The notes: a model not told the origin generated them from the sequence alone. Shown: positions 13,601 to 24,471, counted from the stretch's first letter. The stretch is 64,000 nt of DNA from Corticium candelabrum (GCF_963422355.1 NC_085094.1:890501-954500), one strand, 5' to 3'. Program-made: numbers and translations.

Positions 13601-16600
13601 ACAGATTTGAAATGACTGCATGTGAATGACTTTGAATTGACAGTTCACCAATTCGAAATGACTGTGAATACATTTGAAATAAAAAATGACAAATTTGAAA
13701 AGACTGTGAAGAAATTTAATTTGACATAATGCCAATTTGAAATGACAAAGTATGAACTTAAACTGACAACGTATGAATTTGAACTGACAAAGTACAGGTA
13801 TGAATTTGAATTGACAAAACGCGAATTTGAAATGACTATGAACAAATTTGATCTGGAAATAGTGTAGAAAATCTCAACACTATCGAAAAACATTTCAAGT
13901 TAGGTATTCGAATGTACCAGCCAACCGAGCAAGTGTGGCAACTGACACGACAACACGCCCACTATCCCAACACGATAACCATAAGAATTTTCAAACAGCA
14001 TGCCTTCTACATCAAAGATATCAAGAAGATAGCTGGTCTCTACGTGTGAGGGCATTGCTCTCAATCTTACAAAGTCTTCCATCTTCAACGACACGCAAAT
14101 TGGTGTAACCAAGGCATCACGAAAATCATCTGCCCAGGTGACAAGGTAGACAAACTACAGTCGACCTACAAGAAAGCATTCTACCCTAAACAAAATGCGA
14201 GCAAAATCGCCACTCGTTGGCTCGAGTACGAGAGTCGAAAGCGTGGCGGACACATCCATCACACCCAATGCAGCCATGACAGTGAGTGCTGGATTGCAGG
14301 CGTCAATGGGATGGCCGGTCGAACCATATTCCAATTCCACGGCTGCTGCTGGCACAGATGTCCCAAACATCAACTCGACAAATGTTTGTACGAAGAAGAA
14401 ACACTTGCACGAGACCAAACCATTCGAGACGCCAGATTCGATCTATGGTCATGTGAGAATGCAAGATGAGCCAAGCCGCCAAACATTTCCCAATCCCAGA
14501 ACCAAAACAAAGAGTATCCACACACTATCGTGTATGACTTCAAAGCCTATCTCGACAAGAGACATGACCGCACACCCACAACGACACTAAATCTCGAGAC
14601 CGAACACACACCTATCTCGGTCTCTACAGGCGATACGCTACAACCCTCCACCCATCTATGCAACGCTGACCCCAAACAACTCGTTGCAGACTTTATCAAT
14701 GAGCTCCAGAGACAAGCAGAACATATACGAGAAGTTGTTCGTCAACAATATCTAGTATCTGCCCACCAAACAAAAAATCGAATCCAAGAGAGTTGCGACC
14801 AAGTCCCAGTGCTAGGGTTCAATTGTGGAAAATACGATATGAACCTCGTCCGAGAGCACTTGTTAGTAAGATCACCGACACAGCCAACAAGGTCAAGGTG
14901 GCCAAATGGGCCAACCAGACCATGTTCCTACTGACCCCAATTCCGATTCCGAGACGTATTGAACTACCTAGGGCCGAGTACGACAAATGGGTCAAAGCCT
15001 ATGACTGTCAACTGCAGAAAAGCTAGTTCCCCTACAAGTTGTTCAACAGTCCCAACAAACTGCAATACCCTGGACTACCTGACTACTCATATTAGTACTC
15101 AAAACTAAAAACACCGGTAACTACTCACCCTCAAAGAATGGAAATCATGCAAGCGTACATTCCGAGAACGAGAGATGACCACCATTATCGATTGGTTGCA
15201 ATAGTACGATCTCAAACGTCAAACACTTTGTAGAAGCACTCACCAAGATGAGAACTTTTATCATCAGTATGGGGTCAACATTTTGAAAGACGCCTTCTCG
15301 CTTCTGGGCATGTCCATACAGTTTCTACTCCAAAGCACTCATCAACAACACAAAGCACCAACATCTTTGCACCCAACAGCGAGGCCTATGACATGCTGAA
15401 AAACGCGGTCACTGGCGGTCCAGTCTGGTGTTCACGAGGTATCACGAGGTCGAAGTCAAGTCCATCAGATCCCATCAATACGACAACGCACGCCTTTGTC
15501 AAAAAAGTGTGGGATTCGATGCCAATGCCCTATACCTCTGGACAATGTCCAGTGAAATACCCTGCAGACCAGGGGAAGTCTGACACTACGACAAACCCCA
15601 GCGTGTCAAACCACTCATTAGCAAACTACCCGCAGGGAAATGGTTTGGTTTCGCAGAGATTGACATCTGACTCCCATCGCACCTTCCCGATAAATTTGCA
15701 GAGATCTGTCCCCTATTCCTCAATTAAGAGGTGGATGAAGCCGACGTCCCTCAAGACATGTTGGACTATCTACAACGCACGGGCAAAAAACGCATGACAA
15801 AGAAAAAGCTACTCAGCACCATGTCTGCCAACAAGATCCTCCTGTATGCTCCCATATTCCGATGGTACATCGAACACAGGCTAGAGGTCACTGCCATATA
15901 TCGCACGATTGACTAAAACGCCAAGAAGATATTCAAGTGGTTTGTGAAACAGGTCACCGAGGCGAGAGGCACCAGAGATGTGAATAGAGAAAGGCCCTAC
16001 TATTGACAGAAGTGTTCAAGCTGTCTGGTAACAGTGCCTACGACAAACTCATCAAAGCACTGGAACGCCAGACCAAAGCCACCTACACCAAAGACGAAAA
16101 CGTCGTTTATTGAGCCATGAAAGCGCCTGGTTCAACGCCTCAGGGGACAAGGAAATTGGCGATGCCTACGAGCTCCAATCGTGAAAACCTCGGATCATGA
16201 CCAGACGTGCCCTGCCCTTGCCCCTTCCAAGTGGGCATCGCAGTGTACCAACTCGCCACACTGAGGATGCTCAAGTTCTACTACGACTTCCTTGATAAGT
16301 ACGTGGATCGTCAACAATTTGAGTTGATCCAGATGACACTGACAGTCTGTACATGACTCTATCTACCAAGACCCTAGACAAACCAGTGCAACCAGAACTG
16401 GTACAAGACTTTCAGAGTCGTCGCCAAGAATGGCTGGCTTGGAACTGATGGAGCAACTGCACTGCACGCCTGGCCTATTCAAACTAGAGTTGGATCGCGG
16501 GCCATTGCCCTCTGCAGCAAATGCTATAATGTGGACAATGGAGACAGTCAAAAGAACAAAGCCTCCACCAAAGGAATGAGCCAAAAAGCACAACAATATC

Positions 16601-19600
16601 ACCTGGTGGCCCTACGTCTCAACTTTCCAAGGTCGAAACAACCATGCACAAAATTGAGGCTTCTGAATGGTGAGAGAATGTATGAAGACGTATCTGCAAG
16701 ATAAACTCGATCTCAGTGCATATTATGACAAACGGCGAGTCTTGCCGGAAGGCATTCACACAGAACCCATATACTAGCCAATATCAAGCCAAGATACTTG
16801 ATACCCTCGACCATCCTCTATGTATCCATTTCAAAATATGGTGTTGCAGTTGAGGGAAAGTATCATGTAGAGTCTCCTCAATATTGGAAACATACATGAT
16901 GATCATCAGTCTGTGACATAGCAATAGATAGATCCACATATCGTCGTCCGTTCAGAGATACAGTTTGATGGTGAGTTTGAAAGACAACACTCAATTCTAA
17001 CATTGATGATTTCCATTTGTCTTCGATGTTTTCGGAGAGCGAAAAGTAAGCTAATTCAAGACGGAAAACTCCCTGCTAATGTCTTGAAACGAGGCACTTG
17101 GTTATGTAAATTATCGTTTGTCTTCAACAGGATATACTGCCAAGATATATATTTCTGAAAGGGATATTTCGGATGGGACACTCGGTTACAATTTTATGTG
17201 TCTTCAACGGAATATAAACTAACAATCAATAATAATCAAATCAGCCCAGGCAGAGAACGGGCTCCCATTTTCTTCTCAATTGAAACAGCTCATACTAACG
17301 AGTTTCAAACTGATGAACAATCAATAATACAATCAGCACGGGCAAAGAACAAGATCTGTAACAACATATATTCTACTTTGAGATAATCGATCTCGGAACA
17401 GGATATCATTGAACTAACTCTGAACAAAATTTTTCATGAGAATTCTGTCCGAGTAAAAGGCATGTGAACGAGATATACTTAATGATAAATTCTCAAAACA
17501 AAATACTCATGCAACAATATAAATTTGCATACAACGTTCAATAAATTAACTTTATGAGAATTCTGTCCGTATCTGTTAATTCTATGAATCAGATATACTT
17601 CATGAATGCATACAAGAATACATTAATTAACTAGCAACTAATAATCTAATCTGTCAGTGCTGAGAACAGGTCAGTGAGCTAGTAGATAGATAGACAAAGC
17701 CTATGAAGTCCAAAACACACTACCAATAGTTTTCAGATGTTTTTGAAAGAGGAACCCTTTTGTGCAGATGCAAAGCATGTGAGCCATTCTAAATTCTTGC
17801 TGCAGCATACTGTCAGTTCCGTGCATCTACAAATACAATGCAGATGTGTGGGTGTGTGAAACCAAAACAAAATTTAAAAAATTCAAAATCTCCTGACCGA
17901 TGACCAGATCTAAAGTGCAGAATTAGTATTACAGATCATAAAAAGACATTGCCATATTAATTAGGCAAAAGTATGCAAATGTAACAAACACGTGTAATAA
18001 TCCATTGTTTAGGAATGCAACCGTTTCTGCATAAGTTAAAATAGAACATGACCACAAACTTTATTCTCAAATAAACTAAAATTACAATTTGATTAATGCT
18101 GAACTTTCACTGTACTGATACCGCAAACTAAAAAACTACGTAATACATTCATGTACAAACATGTAACACAGCCAACACATCTTACTCTTGGTTCCAACTG
18201 TTCTGTCTCCTCCAACACATGTCGATTCTAATAACAAGCATGAATCACATTACATCATTAATAATGTTAACAGTCCAGATTGACATCCCACAGCTCATCA
18301 AGTTCCTTCCATTTGTAATGTAAGCCAACAAATGAGCCATTTGCAAAATGCAAATGGTGGTACAGTACCAAACCTTCACAATCTGGACAGTGCCCTTATG
18401 ATTCTATAATTATATACCTGAATTCGAGGAAGAATAATGTCACATGACCTTTCACCATGAAGCAAATCATCAACGAACTCATCCACATGTACCAACTCAA
18501 ACTCTTCAAAAAAGCCAAAATTAAAATCTCTCTACAAGTCACAGCCTTGTGCCTAACTTCCTGCTCTTGTTTTTCGCTTCATCTTCCGATAGTCATTATA
18601 GAGTAGCTCCAGATACTTATAACAATCAGTGGCTGTTCCAGTTAAACGCATGTAGAATGCACCAAGAGCCCGAACATACCTAGAACAGATATTGTGTAAG
18701 AAAAGAAGTCAAAACTTTTAACAGCACTTGGTCATAATAATATACGTAAGCAAGTTACATAGGCTAAATACACTAGTATAAATGTTGCTATGTGCAGATA
18801 ATTATAATATTATGGTATTTATGCCCATCTAGCTGCATGCCGATTTAAGCCAGGGATTACCAGGGTGCTGGTATACCCCGGGGTATCCTGGCATGCCGGA
18901 AAAAAGAGATGATTTGACCAACCTCCCTATAGACAGGACCCATAGGTATATGCTGCATCCGTTTTTAGATATTGATCTAACTAACATAAGTAAACACTAG
19001 GGCTGTGTTTCCACTAGCTGCACCATAAACTAGTTTAGCTTAAACGCGTTTAAAACTAAACCAGTTCAAGAAAGTGACTGTTTCCACTAGGAACTTGCAC
19101 ATCCAGGATGTGCAAAACAAACCATGTATGAACGCCTTATTTTGAAGTATTGGGCTGCTCTGTCGCCGAGTCAGAGCAACTGTTGGTTATCACTGATTCA
19201 GCATCTGCTAGTAGGAATTTGCATGATGATGACCAAGGACACCGTCTTCTTTCTTTCCGTAGTTTTCCTTTAGTTAACTACCCACTAAACCTACTTTGAA
19301 GTAGATTTAGGAAAGCGTTTTCGGTTTAAAATATAACTGGTTTAGTGCAGGTGGAAACAGGTCAATTCTTAAACCAGTTTAGCTTAAACTGCTAGTTAAA
19401 CCGGTTTAAGCGCTAGTGGAAACGCGCCCCTAAGACATATACTTGTCTCATCTAGATGTAGTATATAATCAACCCCATAATGTTTGATTTTTCTGTCTTC
19501 GTCCTTCTCTTCTTCATTGGCTTCCTCCTCTTCCTGATCCGTCAGCCCTGTGTGTTCTTCTGCTTGTTCAAACTGTTCATCTGTTAGAAGGCATGTCATC

Positions 19601-22600
19601 ACTGATGAGACACTCCACATTCTCTGACGACTTTCATTTGTTTCCACCAAGCTGGTCATACTTGCTTACCGCTAATAGATTGTCTATGACTTTATGTCAC
19701 ACTGCAAAATCCGTTTTCGATACCTTCTGGCCGTTCAACTTCTCTCTCTTCTAGCTGGGCTTTGGGAGAAGCTGCATTCTTTAGCAGATCAATGTCTGCC
19801 ATCGAATTGAATTACAGAGCATGTGCAGTAGAAATACCATGCATGTGTAGTTGATTCCTCGCCATTACTGGCACTCCCTCGTGCTATACCGGCATGATGG
19901 TATCATTACCAGAGTCCGACAAGCAAGTTTCTGGTAATCCCCACTCATACCGGCATGCAGCTAAATGCGCGAAAATATGGTAGTACTAAGCTAATACTAA
20001 TACATGTATGTTGTGATCAACCAGATCAGTCTGGTTTGTAAGGTCTCTCCTAAGCACCGGAAGCAAACCCTGCCTCAGAGATGCTTAGACAATCATGCTA
20101 CAGAAACCTAATGCAAGTGTCATCTCAACAGCAGAGAAAGGATTTAGGCTGTCTAAACAGAAGACATCACTTTACGCAGCATCTGACTGAATCCAAAAGC
20201 ACTAATTTCTGTAAGTGCTGCAGGTTGCGATGACCTGAGATTTTGTCCAGCCAACGTGCAATGCCTGCGTGCACTGTGCCCAATGCTCCCAACACCACTG
20301 GACCTCCCAGTGTCCGACACTGCCACATGCAGCTTACCTCCACCCATAAATCGCTGTACTTCGTCAAATTCTCAGCCTGTTTCCTAAGCTGATATCAATA
20401 AGAAGACAAGTGTTAGTCTTCTTATTTCTAAAACAGATGTCTGGACGACTGACACCGATCTTCCTAGCAGTAGGGATGGCTATATCCCACATCACAGTGA
20501 TTTCGTCCATCTCCACAAGCCTTTCAGGATGATGCGGGTACCATCTGCTCTCCACTGGAACTCCAAAATGACAACAAATGTCCCAGTCATAGTGGATAAT
20601 GGAGGCAACTTGATTGTGTCGATCAGTGTAGTCCATCAGTGCCAAGGCATTACAGCCTGCCACAATGTGGTCGACTGTCTCCTGGTCTGCACTGCACAAG
20701 CGGCAAGTGGGAATGACATCTCGATGCAGAATGTTACACTCATAATACCGAGTCCAAAGAGCTTGATCTTGAACAGCAACAACTAGTTCCTCGGTTGCAG
20801 CAGGAAGATTCGATGACTTCAGCCATCTGTAGGTTTCTTTCATGTCCATAGGTGGTTTCTCAGTGAAACGGTGATACTGACCGTGCATAGGTTTCTGCTC
20901 CAGGACTGTACACAAAGAGAACTGCTGCACATGTGAAATGTTTCACATCTGTCTGAGGCGCTTGCTCAAAGACACCATCACACAGGATGGTCCCACTTCT
21001 ATGCAGGCTTTGCAACTTGTTGTCCCTAGCCAGACTCCCCTGCAGCTGTGCAGTAAACTGACAAGCCATGCGTCAGATCGAATGAGAAGACCTCCTAGCA
21101 TCACACTCCTGTACCATTTGCATGAAGAGATCAAAGCCGCTAAAAAGGCAACAGTCCAGCCCCACAATACAAGACTGATATGCAAACTCAATCTGTTGTA
21201 ATCCTCGACCGCAATAAGTGCACAAAGCATACAGCCGGTCAACATCTGCCGCAGGATAGTGGACACCATGCATAGGGAGAAGTTTCCAGGTCCGTTGATT
21301 TAGTTGATAGTCCACTAATGAATGACACCAATACCGTACGTGAGAACCGGCAGTGCAAACCCGTTGATGGCCAGAATCTTGTTCCGACCGTACAACTCGA
21401 TCAGGAGAACCATCTTCACTCTACAAGAGTACTCACAACAGAACGTCTCCCGTATAGTGCTGTGCTGGATACCGCTACTCTCATCCACACTCAAATACTT
21501 GTAAACTTGACCTGGTTCCAGACAATTGATGATGTTAATTTTTTGTTACTAGGTGTCGTTATGCCAGCCAAGTGAGGTCTTTACCCCATCTGGGCACCCA
21601 CCAACCCGGCAGGTAAGCCCAGCAGGGTACATGTTTCTGTGTAGTCCACATGGTGATCAATGACTAGCCAATTCGATATAGATTGCAGGCATTACGATGA
21701 CGGCAAACTCAAAACAGCACACCTAGTGGATATCAATGACCACCATAAAAGCGCCGAACGTTAACAGATTCGCCAGACCACAGAAACTCTCCAACAGCTG
21801 AAACAAATCATAGTCTCATGGAAAAAGCTAGAGAAACGTGAGAAAGAAGACAGACAATTTTCAAATTTGCTGTTGTCACTGGGGTCTGAACCCCCAAACC
21901 ATGGAGTGGTAGCCATTGTCGCTAACCACTAAGCCACTGCTATCATTACTACTATTATAGTATGTGTCGTGTTCAACCAGATCAGTCTGGTTTGTAATGT
22001 CTATTACAAGTACTGGAAGCAAACCCTGCTTCAGAAGTACTTAGACCATCACGGCTGTCTAGAAAGAACACATGACTTTACGAAGGATCCAAGTAGATCC
22101 CAGAAGCACTGTTTTCTGTAGTGCTGCAGGTTGTGATGACCTGGAATAATGTCCAGCCACCGTGCAATACCTGCATGCACTGTGTCCAAAGCTCCCAAGA
22201 CCACCGGAACCACCAGAAGCACTGTTTTCTGTAAGTGCTGCAGGTTGTGATGACCTGGAATAATGTCCAGCCACTGTGCAATACCTGCGTGCACTGTGCC
22301 CAAAGCTCCCAAGACCACCAGAACCACCAGTGTTCAACAATGCCACATGCAGCTTATCTCCACTCGCAAGTCGCTGTACTTCGCCTACTTCTCAGCATGT
22401 TTCTTGCCAATGTTGCCATCAGCAGGACAGCTGATACCAATAAGAAGACAAGTGCTTGTCTTCTTATTTCTGAGACAGATGTCTGGACGATTGGCTTTGA
22501 TCTTCTTGGCAGTGGGGATGGTGGTATCCCACATCATAGTAATGTCATCCGTCTCCACAAGCCTATCAGGATGATGCCGGTACCATCTGCTCTCCACTGG

Positions 22601-23317
22601 AACCCCAAAATTCGACAAACATTCCAGTGAATGATGAAGGCCACCTGATTGTGTCAATCAGTGTAGTCCATCGGTGCCAGAGCACTGCAGCCTGCCACAA
22701 TGTGGCGGACTGTTTCCAGGCCTACACTGCACAATGTAGAATCATGCACTCATAGTACCGAGTCCGAAGAGCTTGGTCTTGAGCAGGAACAACCAGTCCC
22801 TCAGTTGCAGCAGGAACATTCGCTGCCTTTAGCCATCCGTAGGTCTCTTTCATGTCCACAGGCGGTTATATGTGTCATTATGCCCCTCCATGATTGGCAA
22901 GTGGGGTCTTTACCCCCATCTTGGCGCCCACCAACCCGGCAGGTGAGTCCAAAAGGGTAAATGTTTCTGTGTAGTCCACACGGCGATCAATGACTAGCCA
23001 ATTCAATATAGATTGCAGGCATTACAGTGACCATAAACTCATGGACAGCACGCCTAATGGATATCAATGACCACCAGGAAAGCACTGAACGTCATCGTCA
23101 ACGGACCGTTCGCAAGACCACAGAAACTCCCCAACGACTGAAACGAGTCATAGTCTCATGGATAAAGCTAGAGAAACATGAGAAAGAAAGACAGACAAGT
23201 TTCATAATTTACTGTCGTCACTGGGGTTTGAACCCCCAAACCATGAAGTGATATTATGTCATGCTCAACCAGATCAGTCTGGTTTGTAAAGTCTATTACA
23301 AGTACCGGAAGCAAACC

Positions 23318-23348
<31 letters not shown>

Positions 23349-23824
23349 GCTGTTGTTGTTGTTATTGTATGCTACCACCATTTACTATTAGCTATGGCAA
23401 GCACCAATGTCTATGCTAACTTACGACTGACTTGTAATCTTCGTTCTTGATGAATTCAATAACAATATCTTTGTCTGGTTGTATCTGCAGCATCTTTTGT
23501 GCTAAACATATGAAAGGCGTCGGCTGAATACTGCCACCATACACACCGCCAATATGATCCAATTCTAACGCCTTGTCAACCAGCAATTCAGCTGCACAAA
23601 CGATTAACACGTACAAACCAAATCTTCACAGCAATATTGCAAGGTGCACGTGTACAGTGTGTACAACCTGAAATCTAAATTAACTCAAACCCACCTGTTA
23701 GAGCAAAACAGTGTTCTTTCCAGTACTTGCTCTCATAGATTCGTGATCTTATAATCTTCTCAACTAGATACTGAGGATTCGTTCCTTTCACAGAATGAGC
23801 ATACTTCATCGTACGGTTCGCCAT
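8510..23824 (-). CDS. PRPF38A: PRPF38A, pre-mRNA-splicing factor 38A, 8 exons
   Basis: This spliceosomal B-complex protein acts in the nucleus at the step before spliceosome activation. Exons on the minus strand are 23824-23695, 23591-23432, 18679-18558, 18503-18418, 18227-18186, 9100-9038, 8981-8860 and 8795-8510. Every junction is in phase; the total is 1011 bp, 336 aa. The N-terminal PRP38 domain is very conserved: MANRTMKYAHSVKGTNPQYL, RIYESKYWKEHCF, GGVYGGSIQPTPFICL, KMLQIQPDKDIVIEF, YVRALGAFYMRLTGTATDCY, HVDEFVDDLLHGERSCDIIL and LEETEQLEPR. An acidic linker (EDDLDIDSEEDEEE) follows, then an Arg/Ser-rich tail (SRSRSQSRSRSP) ending in a Lys-rich block and NQLRAKLGIKPLRS. Human PRPF38A is 312 aa. 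Exon 3 to exon 4 is a 54-bp intron, whereas the introns of 4.8 kb (exons 2-3) and 9.1 kb (exons 5-6) are full of mobile DNA. The start was chosen by the conserved MANRT. Confidence 0.96.
9436..9517. repeat. 82-bp palindromic hairpin (MITE-like)
   Basis: AGTCTCGC, a short bulge and AGCCAGACCCTTCCCGC at the left are mirrored by GCGGGAAGGGTCTGGCT and GCGAGACT at the right. The arms of about 30 bp leave only a short loop. This fits a foldback MITE rather than a gene. Confidence 0.85.
9578..10091. mobile_element. About 510-bp nonautonomous DNA transposon with long TIRs
   Basis: The left end (CATATAAGATGACATATTGG and on through GGCGGGAATATATTTTGGCGG) is the imperfect reverse complement of the right end (CCGCCACTATTTCATCTTAT). 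The TIRs are about 55-60 bp, rich in TGGCGG motifs, and flanked by TATA-type sequence. No transposase frame lies inside. It sits in PRPF38A intron 5. Confidence 0.75.
10630..10697. repeat. (TA)n microsatellite
   Basis: Uninterrupted TA dinucleotides over about 65 bp. The Tyr/Ile repeat frames over it are artefacts. Confidence 0.97.
10698..11164. other. Intron sequence left of the polymerase element: nothing identified
   Basis: Part of PRPF38A intron 5. Sequence such as CCGATCCCCACCAAATTTAAAA looks repeat-derived, but I could not assign it to a family. No gene is supported. Confidence 0.4.
11165..11510 (+). repeat. Left flanking direct repeat of the polymerase element
   Basis: This block (key words TTTTCGGAGAGC, GCTAATTCAAGA, GGGATATGCTGCC, ATATAAACTAACAATCAATA, ACGAGTTTCAAACTGATGAA) recurs in the same orientation at about 17000-17325, about 80% similar by eye. 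It marks the left side of the decayed polymerase element, either as a terminal repeat or as an internal duplicated segment. Confidence 0.7.
11605..11734. repeat. 130-bp hairpin MITE
   Basis: TCACAAATGATACCACCTGA at the left is mirrored by TCAGGTGGTATTATTTGTGA at the right. The inner CCCATATTTTCGCA and TGCAAGAATATGGG also pair. No coding capacity. Confidence 0.8.
11797..11977. repeat. About 77-bp tandem repeat, two and a half copies
   Basis: Units start at AAATTGCACCCAATTAG, AAAGTTGCGCCTTTAGAC and AAATTGCACCCTATTAGAC, and share GCATNTANAGNATAT and GAATTGTGNGC inside. The copies are diverged. Confidence 0.7.
12010..16660 (+). pseudogene. Decayed element encoding a protein-primed family B DNA polymerase
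   Basis: The plus-strand frames, broken by many stops and frameshifts, resemble the large DNA_pol_B_2 proteins found in selfish elements of cnidarians and sponges. An N-terminal block lies at about 12250-12740 (DLDMGNDNLCYFAVLL). A nuclease-like block with a His/Cys-rich motif (FQFHGCCWHRCP) lies at about 14100-14400. The exonuclease/polymerase block begins at about 14525 (YDFKAYLDKR, then QVPVLGFNCGKYDMNLV near 14800-14860) and continues with recognisable but shifted pieces (KVAKWANQTMFLLT, LTLKEWKSCKRTFRE) to about 16600. A foldback element interrupts it at about 12770-13865. Gene content of a Maverick/Polinton (integrase, capsid) was not seen, so the element class is uncertain. It has no intact product and lies in PRPF38A intron 5. 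Confidence 0.7.
12770..13865. mobile_element. Foldback element with minisatellite arms
   Basis: The left arm (about 12770-13030) is built of short units such as GTCATTTCAAATTCATTCACA and GTCAATTCAAATT. The right arm (about 13575-13865) is the reverse complement in the same order, including TACGTTGTCAG, TTGGCATTATGTCAAAT and the CAAATCTGTCANGAGTCATTT end. The core (about 13080-13570) has no open frame of note. Outer ends are near TTCATAGTCA and TGACTATGAA. The N-terminal polymerase block stops at its left side and polymerase-like coding resumes at about 13880, so it was inserted into the older element. Confidence 0.75.
17000..17660 (+). repeat. Right flanking repeat of the polymerase element
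   Basis: Bases 17012-17320 repeat the 11211-11503 block in direct orientation. A partial internal duplication (ACAATCAATAATNCAATCAGC and GGGCAAAGAACAAGATCT) follows at about 17318-17358. The downstream part (TATCATTGAACTAACTCTGAA, GAGATATACTT, CTTCATGAATGCATACAA) matches the reverse strand of about 44570-44710, so this is the end of a dispersed family. Confidence 0.65.
17661..18185. other. PRPF38A intron 5, part next to exon 5: nothing identified
   Basis: AT-rich intron without coding signal. ACTTTATTCTCAAATAAACT near 18058 resembles the 3' UTR of the LINE seen at 6836-6990, so a small LINE remnant is possible. Confidence 0.4.
18812..19980. mobile_element. About 1.17-kb TIR element with a younger MITE inside
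   Basis: The left end (TAGCTGCATGCCG, then GGGATTACCAG and GGTATACC) is mirrored at the right (CTGGTAATCCCC, CGGCATGCAGCTA). It carries no transposase. Between the inner MITE and the right end, the minus strand has a small ATG frame (MADIDLLKNAASPKAQLEER, from about 19800) and a second frame with an acidic stretch (DQEEEEANEEEKDEDRK, 19659-19436). These may be captured exon pieces. Confidence 0.65.
18997..19434. mobile_element. 438-bp MITE, nested in the 18812-19980 element
   Basis: The left end CTAGGGCTGTGTTTCCACTA is mirrored by TAGTGGAAACGCGCCCCTAA. The subterminal TTTAGCTTAAAC and AAACTGGTTTA motifs also pair, for arms of about 70 bp. The AGGGNNGTGTTTCCAC-type end resembles hAT-related MITEs. 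No coding sequence. Confidence 0.75.
20013..21960 (-). mobile_element. 5'-truncated LINE with tRNA-like head (copy A)
   Basis: Read on the minus strand. A tRNA-like head lies near 21955-21885 (box A-like TGGCTTAGTGGTTAGCG, box B-like GGGGTTCAGACCCC), then a body to about 21550. LINE coding fragments follow: RTWKLLPMHGVHYPAADVDR (about 21290-21230), CRLCSADQETVDHIVAGC (about 20710-20650), and the C-terminal block VVLGALGTVHAGIA near 20300. The 3' end is CAAACCAGACTGATCTGGTTG. The frames are broken. The cysteine/histidine motif and C-terminal domain are those of a non-LTR reverse transcriptase common in corals and molluscs. Confidence 0.7.
21966..23255 (-). mobile_element. Shorter second copy of the same LINE composite (copy B)
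   Basis: It has the same order as copy A: tRNA-like head remnant (GGGGGTTCAAACCCC near 23238-23225), body to about 22880, then only the last part of the LINE coding region (DMKETYGWLK near 22850; VVLGALGTVHAGIA near 22320-22280, partly duplicated at about 22200-22160), and the same 3' end (CAAACCAGACTGATCTGGTTGA). About 55 bp of a third 3' end lies at 23262-23318, followed by (TTA)n. Confidence 0.7.
23318..23348. repeat. (TAT)n microsatellite
   Basis: About ten TAT units directly follow the third LINE 3' end, in PRPF38A intron 2. Confidence 0.9.
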
Positions 23825-24471
23825 GTTGAGACGTCTATGTGCGCATGCGCAAGACAACCTGTAGCGATTTCTTGCAGAAATGCTAGTGAGGGTACTGCTT
23901 TAGCGCAGAAGTGTGTTATGTCCATGTTAGAGAGGTTGCTCTATCTCTTATTCGTGTGACATTATTATTGTGAAACTTACAGCTGTTTTGCAAGTAGGTG
24001 AATGAATTTGTTTCCATGTGTAATATACACACAGCACGAAAGGAAAGGCAAACACTCCAGATCTGATCGTCACTAAACGAACGACTACTAGTAATCTACT
24101 ATTAAGTGTCACATGATGTGGCAGCGTTTGGACTCTAGGTACGTAACACCTGCTAGTGGCGCCTTTGTCGGAGCTTTGGCGGTTTGTGGCTCGTGTTGAG
24201 TAGCAACCAATAGACTTCAACAGACATCAACTGTATAAACAGGAGACATCACTGTTTTATTCTGTTGGGTGCGTGTGGGGGGCAAGGCTGCCAAACGAAT
24301 CGGCGTTTCCGGCGAGGATATTACCTCATGCACATCGCTCACAGGCAGTCGACTGGCGTTTGACTTGCTGCTCTACGGCTTTATTACATCGTTTTACTGA
24401 CTCACTGCCATCGCTATTCAAGAGGAGTGTTTGTTTGTTGTTATTACGAAATTCTAGATTCTCTAACAAAG
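23825..24471. promoter_or_regulatory. Divergent promoter between PRPF38A and the supervillin-like gene
   Basis: 647 bp separate the two start codons, which point away from each other. On the plus strand a CCAAT box (24207-24211) and TATAAA (24234-24239) precede the supervillin ATG by about 235 bp. No TATA box was seen facing PRPF38A, as is usual for a housekeeping promoter. Shared regulation is inference. Confidence 0.5.

Noticed and set aside
12770..13865. CRISPR array
   Set aside because: Units are contiguous variants without spacers and form mirrored arms; the genome is animal.
21885..21955. Functional tRNA gene
   Set aside because: Box A-like and box B-like motifs are present, but no clean cloverleaf; it fits a tRNA-derived head of a retroposon.
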